From the NCBI GenBank assembly GCA_028281765.1, contig JANQJF010000119.1, positions 44,402 through 108,401 of the forward strand: a stretch of DNA of 64,000 bases, in the 5' to 3' direction. This DNA is from Planctomycetota bacterium (lineage in GTDB: Bacteria; Planctomycetota; UBA1135; UBA2386). The notes beneath the pieces are model-generated. The model was not told the DNA's origin. It saw only the letters and a program-made list of their open reading frames with translations, and searched no databases. Made by a program: the position numbers and the translations under genes. How positions within the stretch are numbered: the stretch's first letter is position 1; every line of letters begins with the position of its first letter. This document shows, piece after piece, positions 53,681-62,149 of this stretch.

Positions 53681-54031
53681 CTAGACCTTCGCGGTCGCGT
53701 ACCACACGGGATTCATGAAACGGTAGCGGTACACGCCGCCTTTTGCGCCGCTGGTGAACGACATCTTCATCCGGACCAGGTCACTCACGTTAGTCACCGA
53801 GGCCTGGAAGATGCCCGTTGTGCTCAATTGAGCAAACGTCCCGATCGACGATCCAGGTTCAGCCCCTGCTTCCTCAGCGCGCTTTGTGAAAACGGTCACA
53901 GTTGGAGTGACGTTGGTGCCGTTCTCAATCTCCTCGTAGGTGAGGATCACGTTGTCAGCCGAGCGGGGAAACCACGGCGTGTAGATCACTTCGTCTCCGG
54001 TCGAGAGAACCACAAGTTGCCCGATGAACAT
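53681..54031 (-). CDS. Small beta-rich protein, paralogue A
   Basis: 116 residues with GGAAGGAG upstream. Beta-strand text (DEVIYTPWFPRSADNVILTY, TGIFQASVTNVSDLVRMKMS). Shares a layout with the neighbour at 54047: YTxW-x-R-D-x-I near the start, a TK/TR-EE segment, TGI-x-A and a final RYRF/VRIL strand. No family recognised. Confidence 0.6.
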   Translation of the reverse strand: MFIGQLVVLSTGDEVIYTPWFPRSADNVILTYEEIENGTNVTPTVTVFTKRAEEAGAEPGSSIGTFAQLSTTGIFQASVTNVSDLVRMKMSFTSGAKGGVYRYRFMNPVWYATAKV

Positions 54032-54046
54032 GGTCGCGACTCCTTC

Positions 54047-54436
54047 CTACTTTGCGTTGTCGAAGAAGACGAAGGGCAGAATCCGAACGACTCCGTTGTC
54101 GCTCGCATTCCCGCCCACCTGAACGGCAGACACCTTGACGCGCACCTCCGCCTTCGATCCTGCTGTGGCAGTCGCTTTGTAGATGCCGGTCTCAACACCT
54201 TCGCTCGAGATCGTCAGGGTCGTAGTCCCCGAGCCTGTCACGTGGGTAGCTGTTACATCGCTCACGGCATCACCGGGCTCCTCACGGGTCTGCACGATGA
54301 ACTCGATTTCCGGCGTACTTTGCGCCTCGATCATCTCCACTCGCATGATCATGCTGTCCCCGCCCCTCCTGATCCAGCTCGTGTAGAACTGGTCGTCCTT
54401 GAACACGCGCCTTCCCTGAATGACCTCAACTGGCAT
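54047..54436 (-). CDS. Small beta-rich protein, paralogue B
   Basis: 129 residues with GAGGAGG upstream; first gene of the operon. FYTSWIRRGGDSMIMRVEMI and ETGIYKATATAGSKAEVRVK parallel the 116-residue neighbour. The pair probably arose by tandem duplication. Confidence 0.6.
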   Translation of the reverse strand: MPVEVIQGRRVFKDDQFYTSWIRRGGDSMIMRVEMIEAQSTPEIEFIVQTREEPGDAVSDVTATHVTGSGTTTLTISSEGVETGIYKATATAGSKAEVRVKVSAVQVGGNASDNGVVRILPFVFFDNAK

Positions 54437-54528
54437 GCTGCCTCCTCCTCAAGCTCTGGGGTTTCGAAGCTCGTCGCGTTCGAAACTCTGACTGGTTCTG
54501 AGACGCGATGAGCAAGTCTTCAGAGTAG

Positions 54529-55041
54529 CCAAGCGGTGCTTGCAGGTTTCGCGCAAAAGCGCATCACGCCATCGATAGGGGAATCTCGCCCTGGAACAAG
54601 ACCCGCTCACTCCTGATCCAACCCCCAGACATCATCAAGCCTCTTGGGGCATGGAGCAGCGACGCACTTCGCCTCGACGCCCGCAACGATGGACGACCAG
54701 GTTCTCACGAATCCCGCGACGAACTCAACGACCGGTTGATCTCGAGAATCGCGGCTCGGAGACTGAGTCGCACCGGCCCGAGCGAGGTTTTTCTACGCAC
54801 GCTGCCAAACTGCACGCCTCAAACAAGCATAATTCCCGCGCTCAAGCTGAGCGACGATCAAGCTTCTCCCAACGCCCCGCGCGGGCGTAGTCTGTCGGAA
54901 AAGCTGCCCGACGAGGATCGGCCGCTCGTCTCGTCTGAGATGAAGCACCGCGACGCGAGCAACCGTCCCCCGAGACTCCTCCAGCAGCTGATGCGCCGGC
55001 CGGACCAGACACAACAAGAACACGGCGAGTCGCTGAGTTAG
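54529..55041 (+). pseudogene. Coding region without recognisable start
   Basis: The frame opens after a stop at 54526 and runs to 55041. Codon third positions are strongly G/C and text is protein-like throughout: ISPWNKTRSLLIQPPDIIKP, GSHESRDELNDRLISRIAAR, SEVFLRTLPNCTPQTSIIPA. No ATG or GTG occurs before residue 69 (TTG 54736). Most likely a 5'-truncated gene. Family not recognised. Confidence 0.55.
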
Positions 55042-55112
55042 CGTCGCCTTCGCGTCGGTGTTCTGTTCCGGCTAACATCAGCGAACACCTGGCGCGAGCA
55101 CGCGCACGTTCT

Positions 55113-55742
55113 CTATTGATTCCGCGGCTCTCGCACGCCACTTCCTGAGCCACGAGCTCCCTCTCGAAGCAACCGCTGTCTACTGACCACGATTTCGTCC
55201 ACTTGCTCCTCAAGGCCGCTGCTCTCGAGGTTATCGGGCAGCGACGCCGCTACATGAATCCACCACGCAAGCAAGCCAAGCGCGCAAGTGGGGGCCACGA
55301 TGTTCCACGGCGCGTCGCCTCTGAGGGTGAGATAGACACCAGCCAAGAAGCCTGGAACAAACGTCGCCCAGCTCAGCAGGAATCGGTTCACAAGGGCAAC
55401 TCGCTTCGCCGGCCCCCCATTCGGTCGATACGTCCAAGGCTGCTCGTTCATCACCTGAAACGCTATCCACGCACGTTCCTTCGTCGCGCGACAAGCGCAT
55501 AGATAGCTCCGAGTGTACCGACGATTCGCCTCGGCAAGGGATGCCACGATCAGCAACAGAGCCCAGCCGAGAACGGAGGCCTGGTCGGGCGATAAGCCAC
55601 GCACGGCCGCGCCTCCCGGACCCGGATTCGATACGATGCTGAGATCCGCGCCGAGTGCCGCGCCGGCGAACGCCAACGCGGCTATCCGCGTGTTGAACGC
55701 CTTCGTCGAGTAGTGGGCAATGAGATCTGTAGGGTCGGCCAT
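55113..55742 (-). CDS. Multi-pass membrane protein
   Basis: 209 residues, four hydrophobic segments (IAALAFAGAALGADL, VLGWALLLIVASLAEA, FLLSWATFVPGFLAGVYLTL, IVAPTCALGLLAWWIHVAAS) in two hairpins and a polar tail. No family recognised. Confidence 0.6.
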   Translation of the reverse strand: MADPTDLIAHYSTKAFNTRIAALAFAGAALGADLSIVSNPGPGGAAVRGLSPDQASVLGWALLLIVASLAEANRRYTRSYLCACRATKERAWIAFQVMNEQPWTYRPNGGPAKRVALVNRFLLSWATFVPGFLAGVYLTLRGDAPWNIVAPTCALGLLAWWIHVAASLPDNLESSGLEEQVDEIVVSRQRLLREGARGSGSGVREPRNQ

Positions 55743-55767
55743 GCGGTGCGAACTCCGTGCGCCATTG

Positions 55768-56502
55768 TCAGTGGACGAGAGCTACCCGAAGATGTATCGG
55801 TAGCTCGATGCGCGTGAGCCCTGCGGTGGTCCAAGCGGACGCAAGCGGCATACGGATCTTCGATGACGATAATTCCCCTGTCTGGCGAAAATGCGCCACA
55901 GAGGCTGTCCACGTCGAAAGAAAGTCGAGGAGACTGCCCGCGTCCCAGTCGCAAGGAAGAGCGAACTCTGGCGCAGCGATCTCATTCTGAAACGGGAACG
56001 GGAGCGTTTCGTAACGCCGCAAATAGAGATCAGACTCGGGCGGCCAGTACGGGCCGAGCACATCATCCCGATAGTGAGCCAAGACCTCATCGACTTCGCG
56101 AACGCCAGTCATTGGCCACGAGTACGTCCACACGGCGAGCACGCCGTTACTTCGCATGACACGCCGCGCCTCCCCATAGAAGGCGTCAAGATCAAACCAG
56201 TGCACGGCGCACGCCACGGTGATCAAATCGACCGACCTCGCGTGAAGCCCGCTTTCGTGGGCCGGCGCACATCTGTACGTGACGTTTGAGTGCGGACGAG
56301 CCTGGTCGAGCTGCGCTGCATCGATGTCGGTCGCAAGAATCGTATCGAAGTAGTCAGTCAATGCGACCGCAGCTTGGCCAGAACCAGTACCGGCATCCCA
56401 AGCCATTCGATGCTCAGAACAGACCGATGCCAGCCACGCGAACAGTTCTGGTGGATACGTGGGCCGGTGTTCTCGATACGGCTTTGGTTGATAGCGCGCC
56501 AC
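55768..56502 (-). CDS. Class I SAM-dependent methyltransferase
   Basis: GTG 56502 gives a start at ARYQPKPYREHRPTYP with AGAGAGG upstream. About 244 residues. Motif I WDAGTGSGQAAVALTD, acidic end of strand 2 ATDIDAAQLDQAR, motif VDLITVACAVHWFDLDAFYG and later LAVWTYSW. Similar to small-molecule methyltransferases of the UbiE/Methyltransf_11 kind; substrate unknown. Confidence 0.88.
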   Translation of the reverse strand: MARYQPKPYREHRPTYPPELFAWLASVCSEHRMAWDAGTGSGQAAVALTDYFDTILATDIDAAQLDQARPHSNVTYRCAPAHESGLHARSVDLITVACAVHWFDLDAFYGEARRVMRSNGVLAVWTYSWPMTGVREVDEVLAHYRDDVLGPYWPPESDLYLRRYETLPFPFQNEIAAPEFALPCDWDAGSLLDFLSTWTASVAHFRQTGELSSSKIRMPLASAWTTAGLTRIELPIHLRVALVH

Positions 56503-56530
56503 GTGCACCCTCTCTTTCCGGCCCAACGCC

Positions 56531-57547
56531 TTACGACAGCTCCGATTCTTCTCCAAGTATTTCCGAGTTCGCAACATGTCTGTGAGGAAGCTGGTCCGCC
56601 TGCGGATTCGCGTCGAACCCAACCTCTTGAAGAGCTGAGGCCAACACCTCGGCACTCGCCTTGAGTCCTCGCGCCTCGTCCTCATCGAGCTTGGGGTGAA
56701 AGACGCGCTTCACCCCTCCTTGGCCAATCAGTGAAGGAAGCGAAAGGGTCACTCCGTACTGAGGCTGCCAAGTTCCGACCGGAGCCACAAGACCCTCATC
56801 GCTGAGGATCGCACTTGCGATCCGGCTGACCACGATTCCGATTGCGTGTTGACTGGCTTCGTTCCCCTCGATGATCTCGATGTTGGCGTACTTCACGGCC
56901 TCTTCGACTTCAGCGCGAAAGCGCTGTTGATCCCCATCGACCATGTCGAGAACCGGACAGAGCCCTACCCTCGCGCTTTCAAACGCATACACGGCCGACG
57001 TGCCATGTTCGCCGAGGACATGTGCATCCACTGCGGTGGCACGGCACTCAAGCTTCTTTGCGAGCTGATACCGAAAACGAAGTGAGTCCAAGAAGGTTCC
57101 CGAACTGATGATCGGATTCGTCCCGGTGTAGTGACGTGCTACGTCCGCTAGAGCATCCGGCGGGTCCGTGACCACGAGAATGGGTGCATCCGGAGCGACC
57201 GCCGCGACGCGAGGAACGATCTCCCCGTAGATCACGGCGTTGTCCGAGAGTAGTCCCAGCCGACCGCGCGGATCGTCACGGTCATCGGCACCTCCCGCGC
57301 GCTCGTTGATTCCCGCGGTGATCACGACCAGCGAAGCGTCGCGCAGGGCACCGTAGCTTCCGGACGAGACGTCAACTGCCGGCAGGAGCACAGACCCATG
57401 AGACAGGTCTTCAGCAACCGCACTTGCGCGGGCAGACACCTCGTCCAAGAGTACGATCTGTCGACACACCACTTGCAGCATCATCGCCTTGGCACACGCG
57501 GCGCCGACTCGGCCCGCACCGATGACGACGACTTTGTCGCCCGTCAT
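56531..57547 (-). CDS. Lactate/malate dehydrogenase-like oxidoreductase
   Basis: 338 residues. NAD site VVVIGAGRVGAACAKAMM, VVITAGINERAGG, VVTDPPDALADVARH (Asp replaces the usual Asn of TNPxD), SGTFLDSLRFRYQLAKK, and active-site LGEHGTS with the catalytic His. Substrate loop Arg pattern (GADDRDDPRGRLGLL) is altered, so the substrate may not be lactate or malate. Start overlaps the methylglyoxal-synthase stop as ATGA. Confidence 0.87.
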   Translation of the reverse strand: MTGDKVVVIGAGRVGAACAKAMMLQVVCRQIVLLDEVSARASAVAEDLSHGSVLLPAVDVSSGSYGALRDASLVVITAGINERAGGADDRDDPRGRLGLLSDNAVIYGEIVPRVAAVAPDAPILVVTDPPDALADVARHYTGTNPIISSGTFLDSLRFRYQLAKKLECRATAVDAHVLGEHGTSAVYAFESARVGLCPVLDMVDGDQQRFRAEVEEAVKYANIEIIEGNEASQHAIGIVVSRIASAILSDEGLVAPVGTWQPQYGVTLSLPSLIGQGGVKRVFHPKLDEDEARGLKASAEVLASALQEVGFDANPQADQLPHRHVANSEILGEESELS

Positions 57548-58524
57548 CGCACACCTCCCGCAGCCATCTCCACAGCTTCCCGCCGAGCGAGGAGTAATCG
57601 TGCAGTGCTTGCGTTGGTTGCGAAGCGCACGTTCCCGCTCTCGATCACGGCCTGCGCAAAGAGGCGGACGTCAACCTCGTGCGGCAGCGCGTCCAGAGGA
57701 TCCTCGAAGAAGATCACCGTACGGCAACGACCTTCCATCACAGCACGTGCAATCTGAACATCCCCGCCGTGAGGACCAGACTGGTATGGCTTGATCTTCG
57801 CAACCTCGGAGTCGGCGAATCCCATGGACTTCATGAACTTGCGCACCCAGTGCCCCGTTGTGCCCGTCGCCAAGATGCGATCGTGAGCCATGATCTGGTC
57901 AGCGTGCTCGACCACAAACTGGCAGAGATCGAGCTTCTTCCCATCATGGCTGATCACGGCGAGGCATCTGTCCTCTGAACTCCCCCAGCCACCTTGCGCC
58001 TCCAGCACTGGTTCGTCGCCACAAAAACGGTCAGCAAGCTCTCTCGCCGTCGCCAGGTCCAGAGCAATCGGGATATCGTGCACGTTTGCCTCACGACGAA
58101 GGACAAGACTCCCAGGCCTATTCGCAAGGTCCTCGGCGTCGTGGAAGTGAAAGACTCCATCGAGTCGCTTCTCGACCAGCTCGTTCGCGATACCGAGCAG
58201 TCCGATGGTCCCTACCTCGTACTTGGACAGACCCTTGAGAATGACGGATCGCCAGGCCGTGAGGTCCTCTTCCGTTCGGGGTTCAACGCCCAGATCGCGT
58301 GCGATGAACCGCAAAGCACCAGCCTCTCGAAGCTGCGGCAGGGAAAGGCCAACGATGCTCTCGATCTGCGAGTACGTGAGACCCGTCGAGACGACGTCGT
58401 ATCTGCGGGCCAGCAGGTAGAGGAACTCGAAGACAAACGCAGAGAGCTGGGCTAGGGATCGGTTCTTGAACTTCGGCGTGGCGACCAGGGCGAGTCGGCC
58501 ACTAGTGATGTTGCTTCGCGCCAT
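57544..58524 (-). CDS. Methylglyoxal synthase with tandem degenerate N-terminal copy
   Basis: ATG 58524 with AAAGGATG upstream; 326 residues. C-terminal half (about 195-320) has every methylglyoxal synthase feature: ISHDGKKLDLCQFVVEHAD, ILATGTTG, SGPHGGDVQIARAV, VIFFEDPLDALPHEVDVRLF, FATNASTARLLLA. The N-terminal half repeats the end of that pattern (DGVFHFHDAEDLANRPGSLV, DIPIALDLATARELA) without catalytic residues. Makes methylglyoxal from dihydroxyacetone phosphate; translationally coupled to the dehydrogenase. Confidence 0.85.
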   Translation of the reverse strand: MARSNITSGRLALVATPKFKNRSLAQLSAFVFEFLYLLARRYDVVSTGLTYSQIESIVGLSLPQLREAGALRFIARDLGVEPRTEEDLTAWRSVILKGLSKYEVGTIGLLGIANELVEKRLDGVFHFHDAEDLANRPGSLVLRREANVHDIPIALDLATARELADRFCGDEPVLEAQGGWGSSEDRCLAVISHDGKKLDLCQFVVEHADQIMAHDRILATGTTGHWVRKFMKSMGFADSEVAKIKPYQSGPHGGDVQIARAVMEGRCRTVIFFEDPLDALPHEVDVRLFAQAVIESGNVRFATNASTARLLLARREAVEMAAGGVR

Positions 58525-58653
58525 GTAGCATCCTTTGTTGCGTCGGGTAGGGGCACGCACGTTTACGTTCACTCGGCCGAAGAGGTACAAGTGCTTCCGT
58601 AGCTTCGTTAGTGCTACGGAAGCTATCGACCAGCAAGATCGCGCTTTCGATCC

Positions 58654-59841
58654 CTATGACCGCACAGCTCGCTCGATCTCTTCGAGAATTGCCCTTCGAG
58701 ACTCCTCGCTGCAAGTCGGTGTCAGATCCGACCGCTCAAGCATGCGCGCGTAGATCTCAAGGAGAACGCCGACGATGAGGGGCTCGTCCCAGTAGGTCCA
58801 CCGGAACTTGTCTGATGGACCCTGATGCACCAGCGCCACGATCTGGCCTCGGTGCTTTCGGAGAAGAAAGCCAAAGCTGTCCTCAAGAGCATCAGCGAGA
58901 CCCGGGTGATCGCGGCAGAGGTCCCTGCGCGCCTGAATCGGCAGCACAAGAGGGGCAATCCCGGCCTCGACGTTCTCCAACTTCTGATGCTGGTCGATCG
59001 CACGCTCCACCTCGGTGGTGCGTTTTCCCTCCGAGTCCTCTGCGAAGATTCGGTAGTGGCGAAGCATCCCTTTGCGATCGAGTGTCCATCCTTCCGGGAC
59101 GCACTTTCGCACGCGCGCCAGGACTCGATCAAAGTAGTCCTTGGGCTTCGTGCCGCCGCACAGCGCGATGCACCAATCCCACGCGCAGTCGAGGAACTCC
59201 TCCACCCGGTTCACGAAGGGAACACGCTTCTCGCCTGCAAGCGCACCAATTTCTTCGGAGAACGCGGCGAATATCGCGTCTAAATGGCCCGCAACACGGT
59301 GGAACACCCAAGATGCGAACGCGGCCGGCTCCGCATGTAGCGTGTCGAGAGTATCCGCTACGTGACGTAGTCTCTGAACTGTCTCAGCGATCCGCTCTTG
59401 GTAGCTTCCGTGTGCAGCGTAGCCAATAAGTACGGGATCCTCAGCATCCAGCGGCACGTCAGGAGAGGCCTCCATGGCAAACTCGATCTGGTCGACGGCG
59501 CACCTCAGGTGGATGTGGGTGTCTCCGTCATCCATCCGCCTCTCCAGAAACTCTCGCCATGGCCTTCGGTTCTGGGGCACCGAGAGTTGTTTACCGAACC
59601 GCATTACGGTCTCGGCCGACCACCCTTCGGCGGTTGCGTCGAGGTACGGCTTCTTGTCCTTGACGTTGACCTTGAAGTAGGCCGCAGCGCGGGCGCATCG
59701 GCTGCCGACGCTTGTCCCGTCGCCACGAGCGATCTCGGTAGGCACCCCCCCTGCAATGAGCCTGACAGGTCCTTGATGTCCCTTGAGAAGTATCTTGTAC
59801 CTCGGCTGTGGCAACGGCCCAGACTGCGGTTCCATGTCCAT
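58654..59841 (-). CDS. Hypothetical protein, 395 residues
   Basis: ATG 59841. Mostly helical (IAETVQRLRHVADTLDTLHA, PFVNRVEEFLDCAWDWCIAL). N-terminal strands RYKILLKGHQGPVRLIAGG. No family recognised. It precedes the methylglyoxal synthase by 129 bases on the same strand. A frame upstream (VVFDKATVMQNFQ near 59885) might belong to it through a frameshift. Confidence 0.6.
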   Translation of the reverse strand: MDMEPQSGPLPQPRYKILLKGHQGPVRLIAGGVPTEIARGDGTSVGSRCARAAAYFKVNVKDKKPYLDATAEGWSAETVMRFGKQLSVPQNRRPWREFLERRMDDGDTHIHLRCAVDQIEFAMEASPDVPLDAEDPVLIGYAAHGSYQERIAETVQRLRHVADTLDTLHAEPAAFASWVFHRVAGHLDAIFAAFSEEIGALAGEKRVPFVNRVEEFLDCAWDWCIALCGGTKPKDYFDRVLARVRKCVPEGWTLDRKGMLRHYRIFAEDSEGKRTTEVERAIDQHQKLENVEAGIAPLVLPIQARRDLCRDHPGLADALEDSFGFLLRKHRGQIVALVHQGPSDKFRWTYWDEPLIVGVLLEIYARMLERSDLTPTCSEESRRAILEEIERAVRS

Positions 59842-60374
59842 GTAGCGCCCCGGTCTCGTGCTTGAAAGTTCTGCATGACCGTAGCCTTGTCGAACACGAC
59901 CTGCCCCGTGCTATCGGAGCTTTCGCGCACGGTCTGGTTCCGCTCAGGTTCCAGCGAATCGGTGCCTCCCCTGCGGGGTCGACTTCCGGGTTTCTCTCGC
60001 CGCGATTCGCGGTTTCGGCCGGGTTGAACCGCCCCGGAGATTCCAGGAGACGGGCGGTACCTCCACGGTAACTCGGACCGGGAATTCGGCATGGTTCTCG
60101 GCGTCCCTGCCCGGCTCGCCGGAGCATCCCAAAGCTTTACATCACTTGTTGATAGGTGCCGACAGCCAGCGCAAGGAGTCTGGCAGCACCCTCATCTTCG
60201 GCCCACCTTCCCAAGCTGAATGTCGTGGGTTCGAAAGTCGCCCACGACCCCGATTTCCCACGAATGCCGAGACAGTCGCCATGCCTCGAGTGCACCGACT
60301 CTGACCGCGTCGTCGACTTGGCATCCGCGCCCAGATCACCAACACGCGACGGCCTGGGCGACGCGGTCGCTTCT
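59842..60374. other. Intergenic region left of the second integrase
   Basis: No gene assigned. Holds an eight-base-pair hairpin GTCGTGGG-(11)-CCCACGAC near 60226-60252, beyond the integrase stop, without a T-run. Minus-strand text near 59885-59950 looks coding but has no independent support. Confidence 0.35.
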
Positions 60375-61511
60375 TCATCCCAGCTCTTTCGCGAATACCT
60401 CACCGAGCGGCTCCAACGCCTCGTCCACGAGTCCCCGGTAGAACGTGTACTCCTTGCCGATGTAGTGTGACGCACTCACTCTGAGCGTGCTGGTTCGTGA
60501 GCTGTGTCCGAGTAGTCGGTCGATGATCAGCGCGTCTACTCCTCCGGCTTGCAGCAGTGTCGCGTAGGTTCGTCGCAGTCGCCGAAACGAGAACCCTGGC
60601 ACTCGGCCGGAGACCCTCCTTCCAAGCGTCTTCATCTGGTTCAGGCTCGCTCTCACCCCACTCTGTGTCGGGAACATCGGTCCCGATTCGCGCTGCCGAC
60701 GTGTGAACTCTGGCAGGAGCACTGCCGGGATCGGCTGCGGTCGCAGTGACTGACTGTTCTTCGTCTTCGTGATGTGCACGAATCGCTCTTCTTGGTCGAA
60801 GTCCTCCCAGTTGAGCCCTTCCAGCTCCATCACCCTCAGCCCGAGCCCGAGGAATCCGTGGAGCATCCAGATGACGTAGTCGCGCTCACCGCGATGCGCG
60901 CTGTCTCTGATCACCTTCACCAGTGAGCAAAGCTCCTTGATCGAGTAGACCTCGATCGGCGTGCTCTTGTCCTGTGGCAGCGTGAAGTTCACGAAGGGAG
61001 AGCGACTGATCCATCCTTCACGCACCGCGTAGTTGAAGAAGGTGCTGACGTAGCGCAGGTAGCGTGCGATCGAAGTCGGGTGAAGCGCGCGTTCTTCATC
61101 ACCGAGTGTTCGCTCGAAGTCGCCGATGTCCTGCTTCGTGATGTCCCGAAGATCTCGGTCTCCAACCAGTTCGCGGAACTCACTGAGAACGCGCTTCTTG
61201 TCCTTCAGGTAGGCGGGCGTGTTTCGCTGAAAACGCAGATAGTCAGAAATCGCCTCACCGAGAAGAACGCCCGACCCAGTCGGAACGACCTGCAGCGCGC
61301 ATGCCTGCTCAAGCGTTGACTGATACCGATCTCTGAGTCTCGTGACATCGGAGCGCGTGATCGGGCCCGTTCTTGCGAGTGGAACGGCGAGTTCTTGGAA
61401 CCGCGCTCGTGTTGCCGTGAGCTGTTTCCACTTGCCCGATGCCGGGTCCTTGATCGCGAACTTCCAGCCCTTGCCGTGCTGGTAGATGCCTGTCGTTCTT
61501 CGTCGTGCCAT
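60375..61511 (-). CDS. Tyrosine recombinase / integrase beside tRNA-Ala fragment
   Basis: ATG 61511 (ARRRTTGIYQHGKGWKF); upstream reading only passes through the tRNA fragment. 378 residues. Arm-like N-terminus, core-binding domain about 95-185, catalytic domain about 205-370: Arg in LGLGLRVMELEGL, Lys in HITKTKNSQ, box II RRLRRTYAT, LLGHSSRTST and Tyr in SASHYIGKEY. Box II again has Arg instead of His. Same orientation to its tRNA fragment as the 6064 integrase to tRNA-Phe. Confidence 0.92.
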   Translation of the reverse strand: MARRRTTGIYQHGKGWKFAIKDPASGKWKQLTATRARFQELAVPLARTGPITRSDVTRLRDRYQSTLEQACALQVVPTGSGVLLGEAISDYLRFQRNTPAYLKDKKRVLSEFRELVGDRDLRDITKQDIGDFERTLGDEERALHPTSIARYLRYVSTFFNYAVREGWISRSPFVNFTLPQDKSTPIEVYSIKELCSLVKVIRDSAHRGERDYVIWMLHGFLGLGLRVMELEGLNWEDFDQEERFVHITKTKNSQSLRPQPIPAVLLPEFTRRQRESGPMFPTQSGVRASLNQMKTLGRRVSGRVPGFSFRRLRRTYATLLQAGGVDALIIDRLLGHSSRTSTLRVSASHYIGKEYTFYRGLVDEALEPLGEVFAKELG

Positions 61512-61641
61512 GTCAGAAACCAGGTGGTCCGCGCGCGGCCTTGCGTGACGCAACAGCCGCGGTTTTCTGACATTTCTTCTGACACGAGGGTGCCGAACAC
61601 CATCCACGGGTTCGACGCCAACCTCGATCAGCCGACGCAAC

Positions 61642-61833
61642 TCATGACGCTTCAGCGACATGTGCGTACAGAAAAGTATCGGAGCGAGAGGATTTGAACC
61701 TCCGACCCCCTGCGTGCCATGCAAGTGATTGCTTGTAGCATCCCGTGCAGGGAGCGACCACCGTGCTATTCGTGACGGGCGAGAAGCTGGACAACCAGAG
61801 GGCAACTGCCGTCACAAAAACGAACTTGATCAT
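61642..61833 (-). pseudogene. Small secreted peptide gene truncated at the attachment site
   Basis: ATG 61833 with AAAGGA upstream. Signal IKFVFVTAVALWLSSFSP, then VVAPCTGCYKQSLAWH. From about 61722 the frame reads through the tRNA-Ala fragment into the integrase side, so the natural C-terminus is lost. It follows the interrupted secreted-protein gene. Confidence 0.45.
61679..61723 (-). repeat. tRNA-Ala(GGC) 3' half (attachment site)
   Basis: Minus strand: CTTGC-ATGGCAC-GCAGG anticodon arm (GGC, one G-T pair), GGGTC, T arm GGAGG-TTCAAAT-CCTCT, CGCTCCGA. No D arm upstream, so only the 3' part is present. GGGGTCGGnGGTTCAAATCC is shared with the tRNA-Phe. An intact integrase reads away from it. 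Confidence 0.85.
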
Positions 61834-61858
61834 GAGTTTTCCTTTCCGACTCGACACA

Positions 61859-62149
61859 CTACTCGTCGAGAATGAGCCGAACGGCTTCTAAGCGAGCCAA
61901 GCTCACGGCTCTCTCACGCTCTCGGACTTGATCGAAGTCTAAATTCTCGCCAGGAAAAATCCGAATGACCCGAACAAGGTCTCTTCCCCCATCCGGATTG
62001 GCTTCGTATCCATAGGTTATGAACTCTCCCATCGATGCTCTAGCATCGGGGAGCCGTTGATCAGGTCTAAATACCTCGAACTGGCCTGCAGCCTGTCGCT
62101 GCTTCGAGATCTCGCCAGTGAGGTCACTCCGGAGCTGCACGATTTCGAC
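61859..62149 (-). pseudogene. Secreted protein, 3' part, cut by IS630
   Basis: EIVQLRSDLTGEISKQRQAA to ARLEAVRLILDE and stop. The 5' part is at 63358-63721. Removing the insertion with one TA restores a continuous frame GKYSADLVEIVQLRS. The whole protein would have about 217 residues. Family not recognised. Confidence 0.85.

Noticed and set aside
60226-60252. Possible fourth tRNA fragment (GTGGGTTCGAAA)
   Set aside because: The T stem does not pair as in a tRNA; it forms a simple hairpin with an 11-base loop, and no acceptor or anticodon arm is present.
61512-61805. N-terminal extension of the second integrase
   Set aside because: The open frame passes through the tRNA-Ala fragment; ATG 61511 gives the expected N-terminus.
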